Assembly: GCF_000006565.2 (NCBI RefSeq)
Contig: NW_017382941.1
Span: forward strand, 1-20,505
Reading direction: 5' to 3'
DNA: 20,505 nucleotides
Origin: Toxoplasma gondii ME49
Lineage: Eukaryota > Apicomplexa > Conoidasida > Eucoccidiorida > Sarcocystidae
Both the position numbers and the translations under genes were made by a program. Numbering within the stretch: position 1 is the first letter of the stretch; the number at the start of each line of letters is the position of its first letter. The notes under the pieces are model-generated. The model searched no databases and was not told the origin of the DNA. It worked only from the letters and a program-made list of their open reading frames with translations. Positions 1-9,118 of this stretch are shown here, in pieces.

Positions 1-47
1 TCCTTGCCGCTACACACGCTGGTGGTATCGAGGGGCCTGATCAGTAA
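1..47 (+). CDS. 3' end of an upstream rhoptry-kinase-like paralog (partial, copy 0)
   Basis: The window opens inside the last codons of a gene. Read from base 3 the frame gives L-A-A-T followed by a short tail (HAGGIEGPDQ) and a TAA at 45-47; the preceding partial codon is compatible with F. The F-L-A-A-T motif is the exact C-terminal signature of the other kinase copies in this window (near 3700, 7830, 10740 and 15155), always just after the end of the kinase fold and followed by a short variable tail. The downstream 48-733 also resembles the 3' flanks of the other copies. Nothing can be said about whether the rest of this copy is intact because it lies outside the window. Confidence 0.7.
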   Translation, partial: LAATHAGGIEGPDQ

Positions 48-733
48 GTAGTAGCGGATAGTACGAATGCGTGTTGTCCGTCTCAGGGTCTGTGATACAG
101 TTCCCTGACGCTGAAGGAGTTGGCTTCACCAATTCAACAACCAAGAAGTCGGGGCCTCTCACTGGACACCACAGGCTGCTCAGAAGACAGCGCAGATGAT
201 GGTGTTTTTGTCAGGTATTGCTTGCAGAGTTGCCTTCTGCGACTGAAAAAGCTCTCAAATGAGCAGGATGTGATTAGTAGATCTGGGTCCATCCTTTGTG
301 CATGGTGGCTGAGAGGAGGTGCGAGACTTCTGGAATACCGTGAACACTAAGGGTCAGAGTGCTGGGAACGTTATTTCTCTGGGAAGCGTGTGTCATGGAT
401 AAAGTTCATTGTTTTCTTGCCAACAGTATCAAGGAATCTCCTGCGACGTTTGCTACGTGGTGCTGGACTCGTAAACGGGTCGGTTTTGTTTGCATGAAAC
501 TGCGTCGCTGTGCTGTGTCCGATACGCATGTTCGGATCAAGCAATAAGGCACTCTACCCAGCGAGCTGTGTGTGAACGACACATCTGGTACTTTTTTTAC
601 CACCAAGCAGGCCATGGGTCGTGAAGACCTGTATCGACACGCACGCGTACGTGGACAAACGCTGCTGCATAAGTAATTCAGAGTAGTCACGGCTCGAGAG
701 GGAAGCAACGTTTACTTTCAGAAGTGACTACTA
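48..733 (+). repeat. 3' flank of array copy 0 (diverged tandem-unit spacer)
   Basis: Non-coding. It contains short blocks that recur, in the same order, behind the other copies: a 'cttctggaa.taccgtgaaca' block near 328-346 (compare 4021-4040), a 'ctaccaagcaggcca' type block near 598-613 (compare 4311-4323 and 11321-11333), and a 'gctcgagag' block near 692-700 (compare 4394-4402). The short ORFs here have no recognisable domain and are not conserved between units. It probably includes the 3' UTR of the upstream copy. Confidence 0.55.
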
Positions 734-2060
734 GTGGAACACAGACAGCAAGAAAGATACGGATTAGTATACAGGTGGACAAACCCCGAGGTGTTTCCGC
801 ATGTTGGCAAGATTGCGGTGCGTGCGAGGTCTGAATCCGAGTATAAACACCACCTCCCCGCTATCCCCCAGTGTTATCAGGAGCCGCACCAGCCGAGACA
901 GGTTACACCATGCTGGGTCCCACGACACAGACAGATCGGTGACTTTCTGTGGCACATCGACATCAAGCAAAGAATGACAGCGACGAAAGATGTCATGAGA
1001 AAAGACAACAGCAGCTGGCAGCGGGGGTCATTCATTTCGTTGGCATACACAGTGTCACCTTCTTTGCCGTCGAACATGGCGTCGTCCGCAGGCGACGCTG
1101 CAGAACGGTAACGCTTGTAAAGAAACTTGTACTAGAAATTGTGTGGAGAACTTGCTCAACCTGTTCCTCGCCACGGATAGTCTCCCCCCGTAGCCGTTGT
1201 GTAGGAGAGTTTACAGTTTGCCATTAGGAAGGCTGCAGGTGTACGTTTCGTCTCGAATTGTCAGCCCCCCAGCGCATGCCTCGTCTGCTTGTAGATGAAT
1301 CACCATCTCACAGCTTCTTTAGCATAGGCACATATCCAATACTTTCCTAACGCTAATGGTTGAGTCGTCGAAGAGCGGAAGAATGTTCTCAACGTGGTGC
1401 GCTCCCCTTCCATTTTTCTATCGGTAGTGACCCGTCCCCTGCAGCTGGCTAGTTGGCACTCGCGAATCACAGCCAGCAGAGCCCGTGCACAGAGTCACTC
1501 AGAGTCGCGTGTATTGCTCAGCCCACCAACCCGTGGACGTGTTAAACAGGACAAGGCAAGAATCATAAAAAATTCTTTTCGGAGAACGTCCGCAAGCACT
1601 GATTCTCCATAGGGGGACAGCCCTTGACGGGCATTATTGTACGTTTTCCTCAGTCACCGCCGACGGCGTAAAGCCAGTCTCTCAATTTACGCTTGGGCGC
1701 TGGCAAGACCAGGATTGAGACCTCTCGTTAAGGTTCCCTAGGGCGAGAGATCTCATTGGCTTCTGATTCGTTGAGATTTTACCGTGGCAACGGAAATCAG
1801 GCTTTAAACGAAGGTGCGTATTGTCCCGGGTTTCTCAGCCACTGTTGCCTCTAATGTGTGATGCATGATCCCGACTTCAAAGTACCCTTGAACGTCGTTG
1901 TGTCCATCTACAGACGTGGCTCGATCAAATGCGTTCCTGTTTCTAGTCTCCTGCCAATAACCCTTCCAGGCTGTACGAGTGAAAAACACGCATACCTCGC
2001 AGCTTACTTCCTCCCCAAATTCCTTAATATCACATCAGCCGAGCAGCCACCCGCCGCCGC
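734..2060 (+). repeat. 5' flank of array copy 1 (diverged tandem-unit spacer)
   Basis: No supported gene. The segment 861-1100 resembles 12290-12500 and 18785-19030 (shared 'tcgaacatggc.tc.tacgc' type core at about 1069-1088 and 18996-19013). The segment 1394-1480, with the 'cagctggctag.tggcac' core, resembles 8375-8440 and 19330-19400. The segment 1630-1700 resembles 5772-5800 and 19470-19520. These matches show that upstream spacers were duplicated together with the genes. This stretch is shorter than the corresponding spacers of copies 2 and 4 because most of the block seen at 4480-5400 is missing. Confidence 0.5.
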
Positions 2061-2130
2061 TCGAATGCAACTACCAGCGGGGAGCTATATCCTGTTTGGA
2101 TGGAGCGTCAGGCAACGTGGTTGTACGAAG
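2061..2130 (+). promoter_or_regulatory. Conserved start-proximal block upstream of copy 1
   Basis: The 70 bases before the copy 1 start align with the same position before copies 2, 3 and 4. Shared features are a 'tcg.atgcaact' type core, a 'ctatat' element and, about 30 bases before the ATG, 'ggagcg.caggcaacg'. The conservation in non-coding sequence suggests core promoter or 5' UTR. No transcription start can be placed from sequence alone. The base at -3 is A. Confidence 0.4.
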
Positions 2131-3756
2131 ATGAAAAATACTCTGTTGTCACCTGTTGGTTTCTTTACCGCTCTCGCTGTACTTATAGAATGCCACCTGT
2201 GTGACCGGTGTGTTGCTCATCATGGCAGCAGCACTGATGGATCAGGCCTACGGCCCCCTCAAGAGGTCGACTCGGCACCACGAACGCCGTCGATCGCTGT
2301 TAAAGAGCTTGCCACGTTTCCTGGAGATGACATTCAGACGTCATCTCAAGAATTGCCCGGCTATGAACTTTGGACCAGGGAACAATCAGGGGCATCTGTG
2401 CGTGTTGGGTTTCCGCAGAACGCCGAAAGTTTTCTAGACACAAAGAGAAGCGAGAGACGAAATCGCGAATGCTCACGAGCTCGTCGCTGTAACTCCAGAA
2501 GGCGATGCGTGGAATCACAGTGGTGTTGTCCCCGAGGAGCAGACTGTCACGCCTGCTTCAGGTAGCTTCATTCAGAGGCAAGCCGCGCATGCACCGCCTT
2601 CGACTCGATTGACGCCCGTGGACCGCCGTGGCAGGTCACACACAGTGTCAGCTGTCAGACGGCGGGTGACCGTGGAAGACGTTATGCGACCGGACCAATC
2701 GGCAGCCATGCATGCAGTGTTGTCAGCATTTGGAGGAGGCCTGGTTCTGAAGGCTAAGAACAAATGGGGTAGAACACGTTACACGCTACAGGGACCCGCA
2801 ACATTCTTAGGAATGGGAGCCGAGGGCATTGTTGTACGTCTAAATCAGGTGAAAAGCGACCGGGAAAGATCGGTGACACCGGTGGCAGTCAAGCTGTGCC
2901 TCATTCGTGCAGCAGTGTTCTCGGGGCTGACATGGTGGAGAAAACGAAGGACCAGAACAGAACTAATGAAACTGTTTCTGTCGAACGAGAATTCTGTGAA
3001 GCGTGCTCTACCAGATTTGGACCCGGCCGAAATGCTAGAGCACGGTCTCGTCGTTCCACATCATGCTGAGCTTGTTTCCGGTATGCCCACGTGGTTTGCC
3101 GCGGGCGACTCATTTTTTGTATTACCCGTTGTTTCTGTGTCTCCTCCTTTTACTTGCGACCTCGAAACGGTCGTGCAAAACCCGTTGACCTTTTGGGCGA
3201 AGATGTACATTACCCGCCAGTTGCTAAAGAGTATTGCGTGGATGCATCAAAAAGGCATTTCTCATAATGACTTGAAGCTTGAGAATGTCCTGCTCAGTGC
3301 AGACGGAAGGGTTGCCATCGGCGATTTTGGTTTTCAAGCCCCTTCGGGGCTTCGTTGCCCATCAGGGGCACTCATCTATACATGGACCCCGACAGCTCAG
3401 AAGCATTTTTTGAACAACGAGAGAACGAAATCACTCCCCACAGAGATGCATGGGCGACTGGAGTCCTTCTTTTCTATCTGTGGTGTGGCGTGTTTCCATT
3501 CGGGTTACAGAATGTCGCTAACGCGAGTCCGCCACAGGTGATGAGGGTCACAGTCATGCATGCAAGGACTACCAGGCCGCCGCCCAACTTCCGGCTGTGT
3601 CGGCGCATCCCGCGTGAGGTTCGGAACCTCGTTACCGGATTTCTGCAGTGGAACGAGGAAGCTCGGCGTCTTCCCAGCGATGTTGCCGACGCGTTCCTTG
3701 CCGCTACGGACGACGGTGGTAGAGAGGCGCGTCGGATAAGAACGCATCAATTTTGA
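2131..3756 (+). pseudogene. Rhoptry-kinase-like paralog 1, frame-broken
   Basis: Secreted kinase of the ROPK type, expected in rhoptries and then the host cell or vacuole membrane. The ATG at 2131 opens a signal peptide (MKNTLLSPVGFF, then a hydrophobic stretch) that aligns with copies 3 and 4; a longer upstream in-frame extension was rejected because it is not conserved. This frame stops at 2565. The matching N-terminal and kinase sequence continues in another frame from about 2438. About 40 residues present in the other copies (basic pro-region) are missing at this junction. The kinase part shows a glycine loop (GMGAEG), VAVK lysine, catalytic loop HNDLKLEN (Asp at 3269) and DFG (3323-3331). 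A second frame change lies at 3332-3355, inside a short inverted repeat. The C-terminal lobe then continues to 3756 with HRDAW, LWCG and FLAAT motifs. All catalytic residues survive, so loss is recent or is a sequence error. It is closest to relic copy 5. ROP subfamily not determined. Confidence 0.8.
3336..3352. repeat. Perfect 7-bp inverted repeat with 3-base loop at the copy 1 frame break
   Basis: The sequence AAGCCCC-TTC-GGGGCTT is a perfect short hairpin placed directly after the DFG codons of copy 1, exactly where the reading frame changes. The other copies carry no such palindrome at this position. Either slippage at this hairpin produced the frame change, or it caused a base-calling error. 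Confidence 0.75.
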
Positions 3757-5603
3757 GATCAGCGCCGGCTGAATGCATGCCTTGAGAGTTGGAGCTCCCA
3801 GGCATGGCGGAAGTGTCTCCATCAGACAAGGCAACGAGCAAGATGGTGTCGCACACTAGACATCGTCGGCTGCGAAGGCGACAGTGCAAATGGCGGGCTT
3901 GCGTGGCCGTGTGTGGAATGCAGAGATGTGCTCTGCACCTGATGAACATGATTGTCCGTACTCCATATCGCGTGCTGATTGTACCATTCGATGTGCATGG
4001 CGAGTGAGGGAAAGTGGGACGCTTCTGGAAATACTGTGAACAGCAGGAAACAGAGCGGTGGGGACGCCTAGACACCGACACATGAGCTTTTATGCTTTTA
4101 CAGATGTGCCTCACAAAATCAGTTTTATTGCCTTCTTTTGGAGGAATCCCGTGGGGCATGGGCATCGTCATGTTCACGGTGTAAAAGGTTGACTTCACCT
4201 GTAAGTGTGCGCGGCTGTGCTCAGTGAGAAATGAAGATGCTCGCGTGAAACTCTATGGCAGTCCACCTAATGAGGCGTCTCTTGCAGTAACGCTTATAGG
4301 CCGACAATTCAAGCAGGCAATGGACCAAGTAGACACGGCTCGTCAGACGTACGTAGATAACTGCTGAAGGAGAAGTAACCCATGATTGTCATCGCTCGAG
4401 AGAAAATAGTGGTTGTACGTTTATGTGACTGCTTGTGGCAGAACCCACAAGGGAATGCAGAAATGAATACGCAGGTCAAATTGATGATACATTTATCTGC
4501 CTCCTGACCTCTTATACAGCTACCCTGTCAGCTCAAGGACACTTCTCTAGTCTCCTGCCGACTGGCGTGTTCAGGAAGTTCACTAACGTTAGGCGGACGT
4601 GCTGCAACCATTCAATTGTTTGTCTCGCGCGTTCCCCTCTTCCGTTCTCGCCTCCCTGCCACTGCGTTCTTTCGTGTGACGCACACTTTGTCGATTACAA
4701 TGCATCACTCACAAGGGCCCGCCACAATGCCGCAGTCGCAGTGCTGCGTTCTGTGTATGAAAAATACAGGGAATGGCGTAGAACATGAGCCAGTTTCTTC
4801 ATATTTTTCTGTAACAGCCAAAATCGGGGTAACTGAGGATCTGTGTCTCCTGTGACTTCTTCACGTATGATGTGTGTGCTTTGGGCGGTTGAGAGAGAAG
4901 GAACTGTGGAATCCGCAGGTGACGTAATCTCGAATCTTCAACGCCCTTTCCGTTTGTCGGGAAAACCAGGTGACGTCGGTGAAGCAGCCTCTGTGACAAG
5001 AGGAAGAGACTCTCTTTATGTTTGGAAATCGGAAGTGTTCCGGGCCAGCACTTTTTTCGCATTTGACTTGAGAAAATGCAGAGCACTTACACATCCATGC
5101 TGCTGGAGACGCTTCCCGTAGGAGCTGTTCTCAAGACACGATATTTGCATGAAATCCAACTGCTGGGGGACACTTGTTTTCTTGTTCTGAGTTTGTGGGA
5201 AACGCATCAGTGCAGGTGAGAACCCGAGACTGAATCAGGTTTCTTGCGCTAGACTTTCCCGCGACACAACAGATAATCTGCCCTTTAAAATTGTGCAATT
5301 AAATGCAAAATGAATACCAAATTCACGCCCACTGAATAAGCTCCCATGAATAAGCAACTGCAATCCCCTCTGTCACTCTGCAGCATTGTGCCAAGAAGAA
5401 ACGCTGCGCAAGACACCGGCAGAAACCACAAACCAGCGGGGGTGGTCACATGTGCTGGGCACATCAGGTGTTGACAAATTCCTCATCGAACCTGACGTGG
5501 TACGCAGGAAACGAGGTCAGCATGTGTGCAACAAATTGGGCATGGAACGCATACGTCTGGCTTCTCGTTAGAATTAGCCCCTCGCTTAGCTGTTTTGTCG
5601 GAG
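3757..5603 (+). repeat. Spacer between copies 1 and 2: 3' flank then distal 5' flank
   Basis: No supported gene. Positions 3757-4460 match other 3' flanks, including 'gaacccacaaggga.tg' at 4441-4457, which recurs at 11456-11472. Positions 4580-4990 align with 11590-11980: both contain 'gtcgattacaatgc.tcac', a 'tagaac..gagccagtt' type block and 'ccgggaaa.cc' type blocks. Positions 5380-5530 are a weaker relative of 12290-12500. The short ORFs between 4435 and 5121 overlap on both strands, lack domains and are not conserved in the other units. Confidence 0.5.
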
Positions 5604-5744
5604 AGCTGCCAGTTTGCCACCTGGAGTGGTGGCGCTCTGTCTGTCTGCTACTGGAATTACAAGCCCCGCCAAGCGAACCTAGTGCATTTCAAGATCGATC
5701 ACAAGACGCCCCTCCGCCAAAACCAGCATAATCACAAGACATCA
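5604..5744 (+). repeat. Well-conserved ~142-bp intergenic repeat, copy upstream of paralog 2
   Basis: This block matches 12603-12745 with roughly a dozen differences counted by eye, far better than the sequence on either side. Decayed relatives sit at about 1205-1240 and 8285-8325 and at 19135-19270. It does not encode a conserved protein: the overlapping frames differ between copies. It lies about 450-600 bases before the start of copy 2, a similar relative place as in copy 4 (about 800-940). It could be an upstream regulatory region or simply a recently converted spacer. Confidence 0.75.
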
Positions 5745-6106
5745 CTTGCCCTATAATTAGGAGAGAGGTGTAGCTGACGGGCAATTGTTCCTTGCCCTTT
5801 GCGTCTTGAATGTTCGTAGCAACCATTCTCCCACATGTGGCTAGTCAGCGGTCATGAGGCAGTGCAGGTCCGGTTCTTGCACCGTCATACGAGATCACGT
5901 CTCGTGTATCTGCTCTACAAAGCCACGGACGTATCAGAGGGGGGAAACGCTGATTATGCGCAGTGTCTACGTTTGAGAAGGCATCCAAAACCATTAAGAA
6001 GTCGCAAAAGGGCAACTTACCCGTTTCATCGCCGACATTTACGTTCGATTACCACATCAAGGAGCGCAGACATGTGAGAATATATGTGGATGGCGAAAAC
6101 TGGCGC
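5745..6106 (+). repeat. Proximal 5' spacer of copy 2
   Basis: Non-coding sequence that partly aligns with the copy 1 spacer: a 'tgacgggca.tattgt.c' type block at 5774-5790 corresponds to 1626-1642. I see no gene. A small interrupted palindrome (ACGAGA, five bases, TCTCGT) at 5889-5905 is not shared with the other units. Confidence 0.4.
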
Positions 6107-6201
6107 CGCATCAATTGTACATTCACCTCCAATATATGCAACTGCCCTCAAGAACCCGTATCCTGTATCATTGGAGCGCCACTCAACGTGATTGCGTGAA
6201 A
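6107..6201 (+). promoter_or_regulatory. Conserved start-proximal block upstream of copy 2
   Basis: It aligns with the blocks before copies 1, 3 and 4: a 'tatgcaact' core near 6133 and 'ggagcgcca.tcaacg' about 30 bases before the ATG, then 'gcgtgaaa' immediately before the start, which is identical to copy 3. Probable core promoter or 5' UTR, by conservation only. Confidence 0.4.
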
Positions 6202-7856
6202 ATGAAAAAAGCTGTGCTGCCACGTGTCGGTTTGTGTTTTATTGTTGCTATGCTTCTAAAGCGCTATCCGTCAGATCAATGTGTTGCTAATCTTGGCAGC
6301 ACCCCAAATGAATCAAGCATAAGGCGCCCTGGAGAGGCCGACTCAGCACCACAGGGGTCACCTACAGCTATAAATGAGCATCTTGGGAAAGCATACGGCG
6401 ACCGTCGGAGACCGATACAAGGTACGACTCACACCAGAATATGGCCCAGGGGGCGGTTATGGGCATTGTCGCGATTACCTGCTGCAGAGCGAGAGTTGTT
6501 GGAGGGGGCATCTATACGTGAGGACCTTACGTCGGGGGTCAGAGGAGTTCTGACAAAGAAAGGAACGAGAGCGAGAACGACAAAACGCCACGATCTCGTC
6601 GCTGTGACGTCGGGAGAACATTACTGGAACCAAGGGCTTGTCTACCACGAGGAACAGACAGCGCCACATGTTGCAGCTTCAAGCAGTTTCATGCAGAGCA
6701 CCACTTCTCTTGCCACGCCTGCTGACCTGAACGCTCCGGTTGACACCCAGGGACAGCTCGATATCAACAGCGTCCTGAAGAATCGACCTCCCGCAGAGGC
6801 ACAGCTCTCGCCTCGCGAGATTGCAGCCAAAACCCATTTCGAAGCAATGTTTGCCAAAGGCCTGCAACTGACGGTTGAATCCATATTCACCGGAGAAACC
6901 TTTACCCTGACAAAACGGCCCGTTTCTTAGGATGGGGATCAACGGCGATTGTTTTTGGTTTGCACCGCGTGAAAGCGGGCGGAGCAAGTGCTCCACAACA
7001 ATTGGCAGCTAAGATAAACGTCAGGAGTTTGCAAGAACTGCAGCATCTTTCCTCGTCTCAGAAGAAAACGGCTCTTGAGGATATACAAGAACGTTTTCTC
7101 CAGGAAGAGAGCTCAGCGAGGAATGCGCTGCAACATGTGACCCCAGAAACGGCTCCGGAGCACGGTGTCCTCTTCCCAGTTGATGTTTGCCGTATTTCTA
7201 AATTGTTCTCCGGATTTCGTGCAGGCAATTCCTACGTAATACTTCCTGTTCTAGCATTGTTTCCTGTTTTTACTTGCGACCTCCAGCAGGTCGTTAAGAG
7301 TGGCCTATCACGTGCGGCGAAGTTGTATATCACCCGGCAGCTGCTGCAGGCTGTTGCGTGGCTACATGCCAATGGCGTGGCTCACAACGACTTGAAGCTA
7401 GAGAATGTCCTTCTCAGTGCAGAAGGAAAGGCTGTCATTGCGGATTTTGGTTTCGCAGTGAAGCTTGGAACCGCATCAGCCATTCAGTTCACTGCTCCCT
7501 ATTTGGATCCGCAAACCGCAGAGGCAGTGCTTCAAAAGAAAACGAAAACGACCGCGAGTGAGGAAAGAGATGCATGGGCGTTAGCAACTCTCCTGTTTTT
7601 GCTTTGGTGTGGATCGTTTCCATACGTATCGGATGAGCAGGCCGACCTCCCCACCAGCGACTTGCTGAAATTGCTGGTGACATTGGGAAAGACAGAAAAG
7701 CCAGCGCCGAACTTCCATCTGTGTAAAGACCTCCCACCTGCGGTGGGACATCTCGTAACCGCATTTCTACAGTGGAACAGCGACAATCGGTCTCGCCCCG
7801 GGGATGTTCTTGACGATTTCCTTGCTGCTACAGTGTCCGAAGGAGCGAGCGCCTAA
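6202..7856 (+). pseudogene. Rhoptry-kinase-like paralog 2, one-base frameshift before the kinase domain
   Basis: Same architecture as copy 3. The first frame runs 6202-6930 (242 aa): signal peptide (MKKAVLPRVGLCFIVAMLL), pro-region with an S-I-R-E-D site at 6511, a basic stretch (VLTKKGTRARTTKRH) and then the conserved SFMQ...LATPADLNAP segment up to FTLT. A one-base deletion at about 6911-6930 compared with copy 3 then forces a TAG. The next frame continues with no further break to 7856: glycine loop (GWGSTA, a loop Gly changed to Trp-Gly context), AAK lysine, HNDLKLEN (Asp at 7389), ADFGF (Asp at 7443), ERDAWALA, LLWCGSFP and FLAAT. Apart from this single base the gene is complete, so a sequencing or assembly error is a realistic alternative to a true pseudogene. 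As written it would yield a secreted N-terminal protein without a kinase. It may lack normal activity even if joined, but the K/D/D residues are present. Confidence 0.82.
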
Positions 7857-8280
7857 GCGAGTGTATGAAATGGAAATCCATGTTACCCGCATCCAGGTCT
7901 CAGCACCAGCGATCCCAAAAACATGCTATTGCCTCCACCACTCGATCAACCAACAAGACGGGGCAGTTCGGTTGACTTCATCAGCTGCGAAAGCGACAGT
8001 GTCAGAGCCGCGGGAGGCCGGGCGTCTTCGATCACGCGGCAACATTGGCGAAGGTCGACGGCAGACTTAAACCCATTCTGGCGGTGACACATGCATTGGT
8101 ACTTGTTCTCAAACAGGAGATGTCTCTGAAGTTCAAGCGTTAAGACGACGCAACACTCGGGGTCCGATTCTGAAACATTTACCCAGGCCTGTTGCCCCCA
8201 TCAGTATCTGGTGCCTCACCAGCAAACGTCAAACTGAAGTCGCAGCATAGAGCCAATATGGGACAGTGACGCACGCCAAC
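7857..8280 (+). repeat. 3' flank of copy 2
   Basis: The segment 7900-8000 aligns with 15235-15330 behind copy 4 (shared 'atcccaaaaac' and a 'ggg.c.gttcg' type context), consistent with a duplicated 3' UTR. No gene seen. The flank is short: the 'acccacaagggaatg' block and the long distal spacer present behind copies 1 and 3 are absent, which makes the copy 2 to copy 3 interval only 1.26 kb. Confidence 0.45.
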
Positions 8281-9043
8281 ACTCTGCGAAAACCAGCGTA
8301 ATCACAGAACCGCAACTTTCGTACGTTCATGATGGATTCGTAGAGGGGTGGTCGCGTAACTGCAGCTTCACACGTTCTCCCGTCCATTTTCTCTGGGTGG
8401 TGACCCCTGCCCCGCAGCTGGCTAGCTGGTGCTTCCGAGTCAAGAGCGTGTTGAGTCCCTGCTTGGGGTCCTTCAGTTGCTTGTGATGCTGAAGCCACGC
8501 AAAACGACAAACATGTTAGGGACCAGAAGGCACCAATTATACAGAGCATTTGTTTTGTCAAAGGGCGTAAAGGAATCGATGCTTCACAGAGAGACAAATC
8601 GTGCCAGCCTGTATCGTGTTTCGTCGGTCGTCGCTACAGATGGCGAGAGGCCGTGTCATTTGACAGCTTGCGCCCTGGCTGAGACAAGATTGAGACCACT
8701 CGCTGAAGTTCGCGACTAATGGCATGGAACATCATTATTTTCTGTAGCCGGGAGAGTATGCTACGGCATCCAAAACAAACGTTAAGACGAACGGTGTGGA
8801 CAGACAAGCGGTTCTCCACCAGCCTTCCCGCCGTTATGTGCAGTGTCTGACGCCGACTTCCAAGCACCCTCGGTCGCCGCCGTCATTATCCACGGATGTG
8901 ACTGGATTACATGGACTCCTCCTCATCGTTCCGCGCAATTAATGTGTCTGTTTTAGCTAAAAAAATCGGAGAACTCGCAGAGTTTGTAGCATATTCCCCT
9001 CTGCCAATCGTTACTTCCCACGTCACCCGAGCAACGACCAACA
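8281..9043 (+). repeat. 5' flank of copy 3
   Basis: The sequence starts near 8285 with 'gcgaaaaccagcgtaatcacag', a remnant of the 142-bp repeat (compare 5715-5735). The segment 8375-8440 (with the 'cagctggctagctgg' core) matches 1400-1470. The segment 8620-8710 matches 1650-1730 ('attgagaccactcg' versus 'attgagacctctcg'). No supported gene; the short ORFs on both strands are not conserved. Confidence 0.5.
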
Positions 9044-9118
9044 GTCGCTCGTATGAAACTACCCTAGGGGACCTAAATCCTGCACCCTTGAAGCGCCAGG
9101 CAACGCGACCGCGTGAAA
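9044..9118 (+). promoter_or_regulatory. Conserved start-proximal block upstream of the intact copy 3
   Basis: It shares 'tcgtatg.aact', a 'ggacctaaatc' stretch and 'aagcgccaggcaacg' with copies 1, 2 and 4. 'gcgtgaaa' precedes the ATG, giving A at -3. It is a likely core promoter or 5' UTR, by conservation only. I found no clear upstream array of the GAGACG-type motif known from Toxoplasma promoters here. Confidence 0.42.

Noticed and set aside
1858..2130. Upstream in-frame extension of copy 1 before the signal peptide
   Set aside because: The ATG at 1858 adds 91 residues with no signal sequence and no conservation in other copies; the ATG at 2131 aligns across the array and yields a proper signal peptide.
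4435..5121. Group of 80-117-codon ORFs in the copy 1-2 spacer
   Set aside because: They overlap on both strands, and the homologous region at 11590-11980 does not keep any of these frames.
5889..5905. Interrupted palindrome ACGAGA-n5-TCTCGT
   Set aside because: Short, not shared with the other promoters, and expected by chance at this window size.
6115..6201. Upstream in-frame extension of copy 2
   Set aside because: Same reasoning: the extension lies in the conserved promoter-like block, and the ATG at 6202 aligns with the other starts.
9113..9118. GTG start two codons before the copy 3 ATG
   Set aside because: Nuclear eukaryotic genes normally start at ATG, and 9119 is the conserved start.
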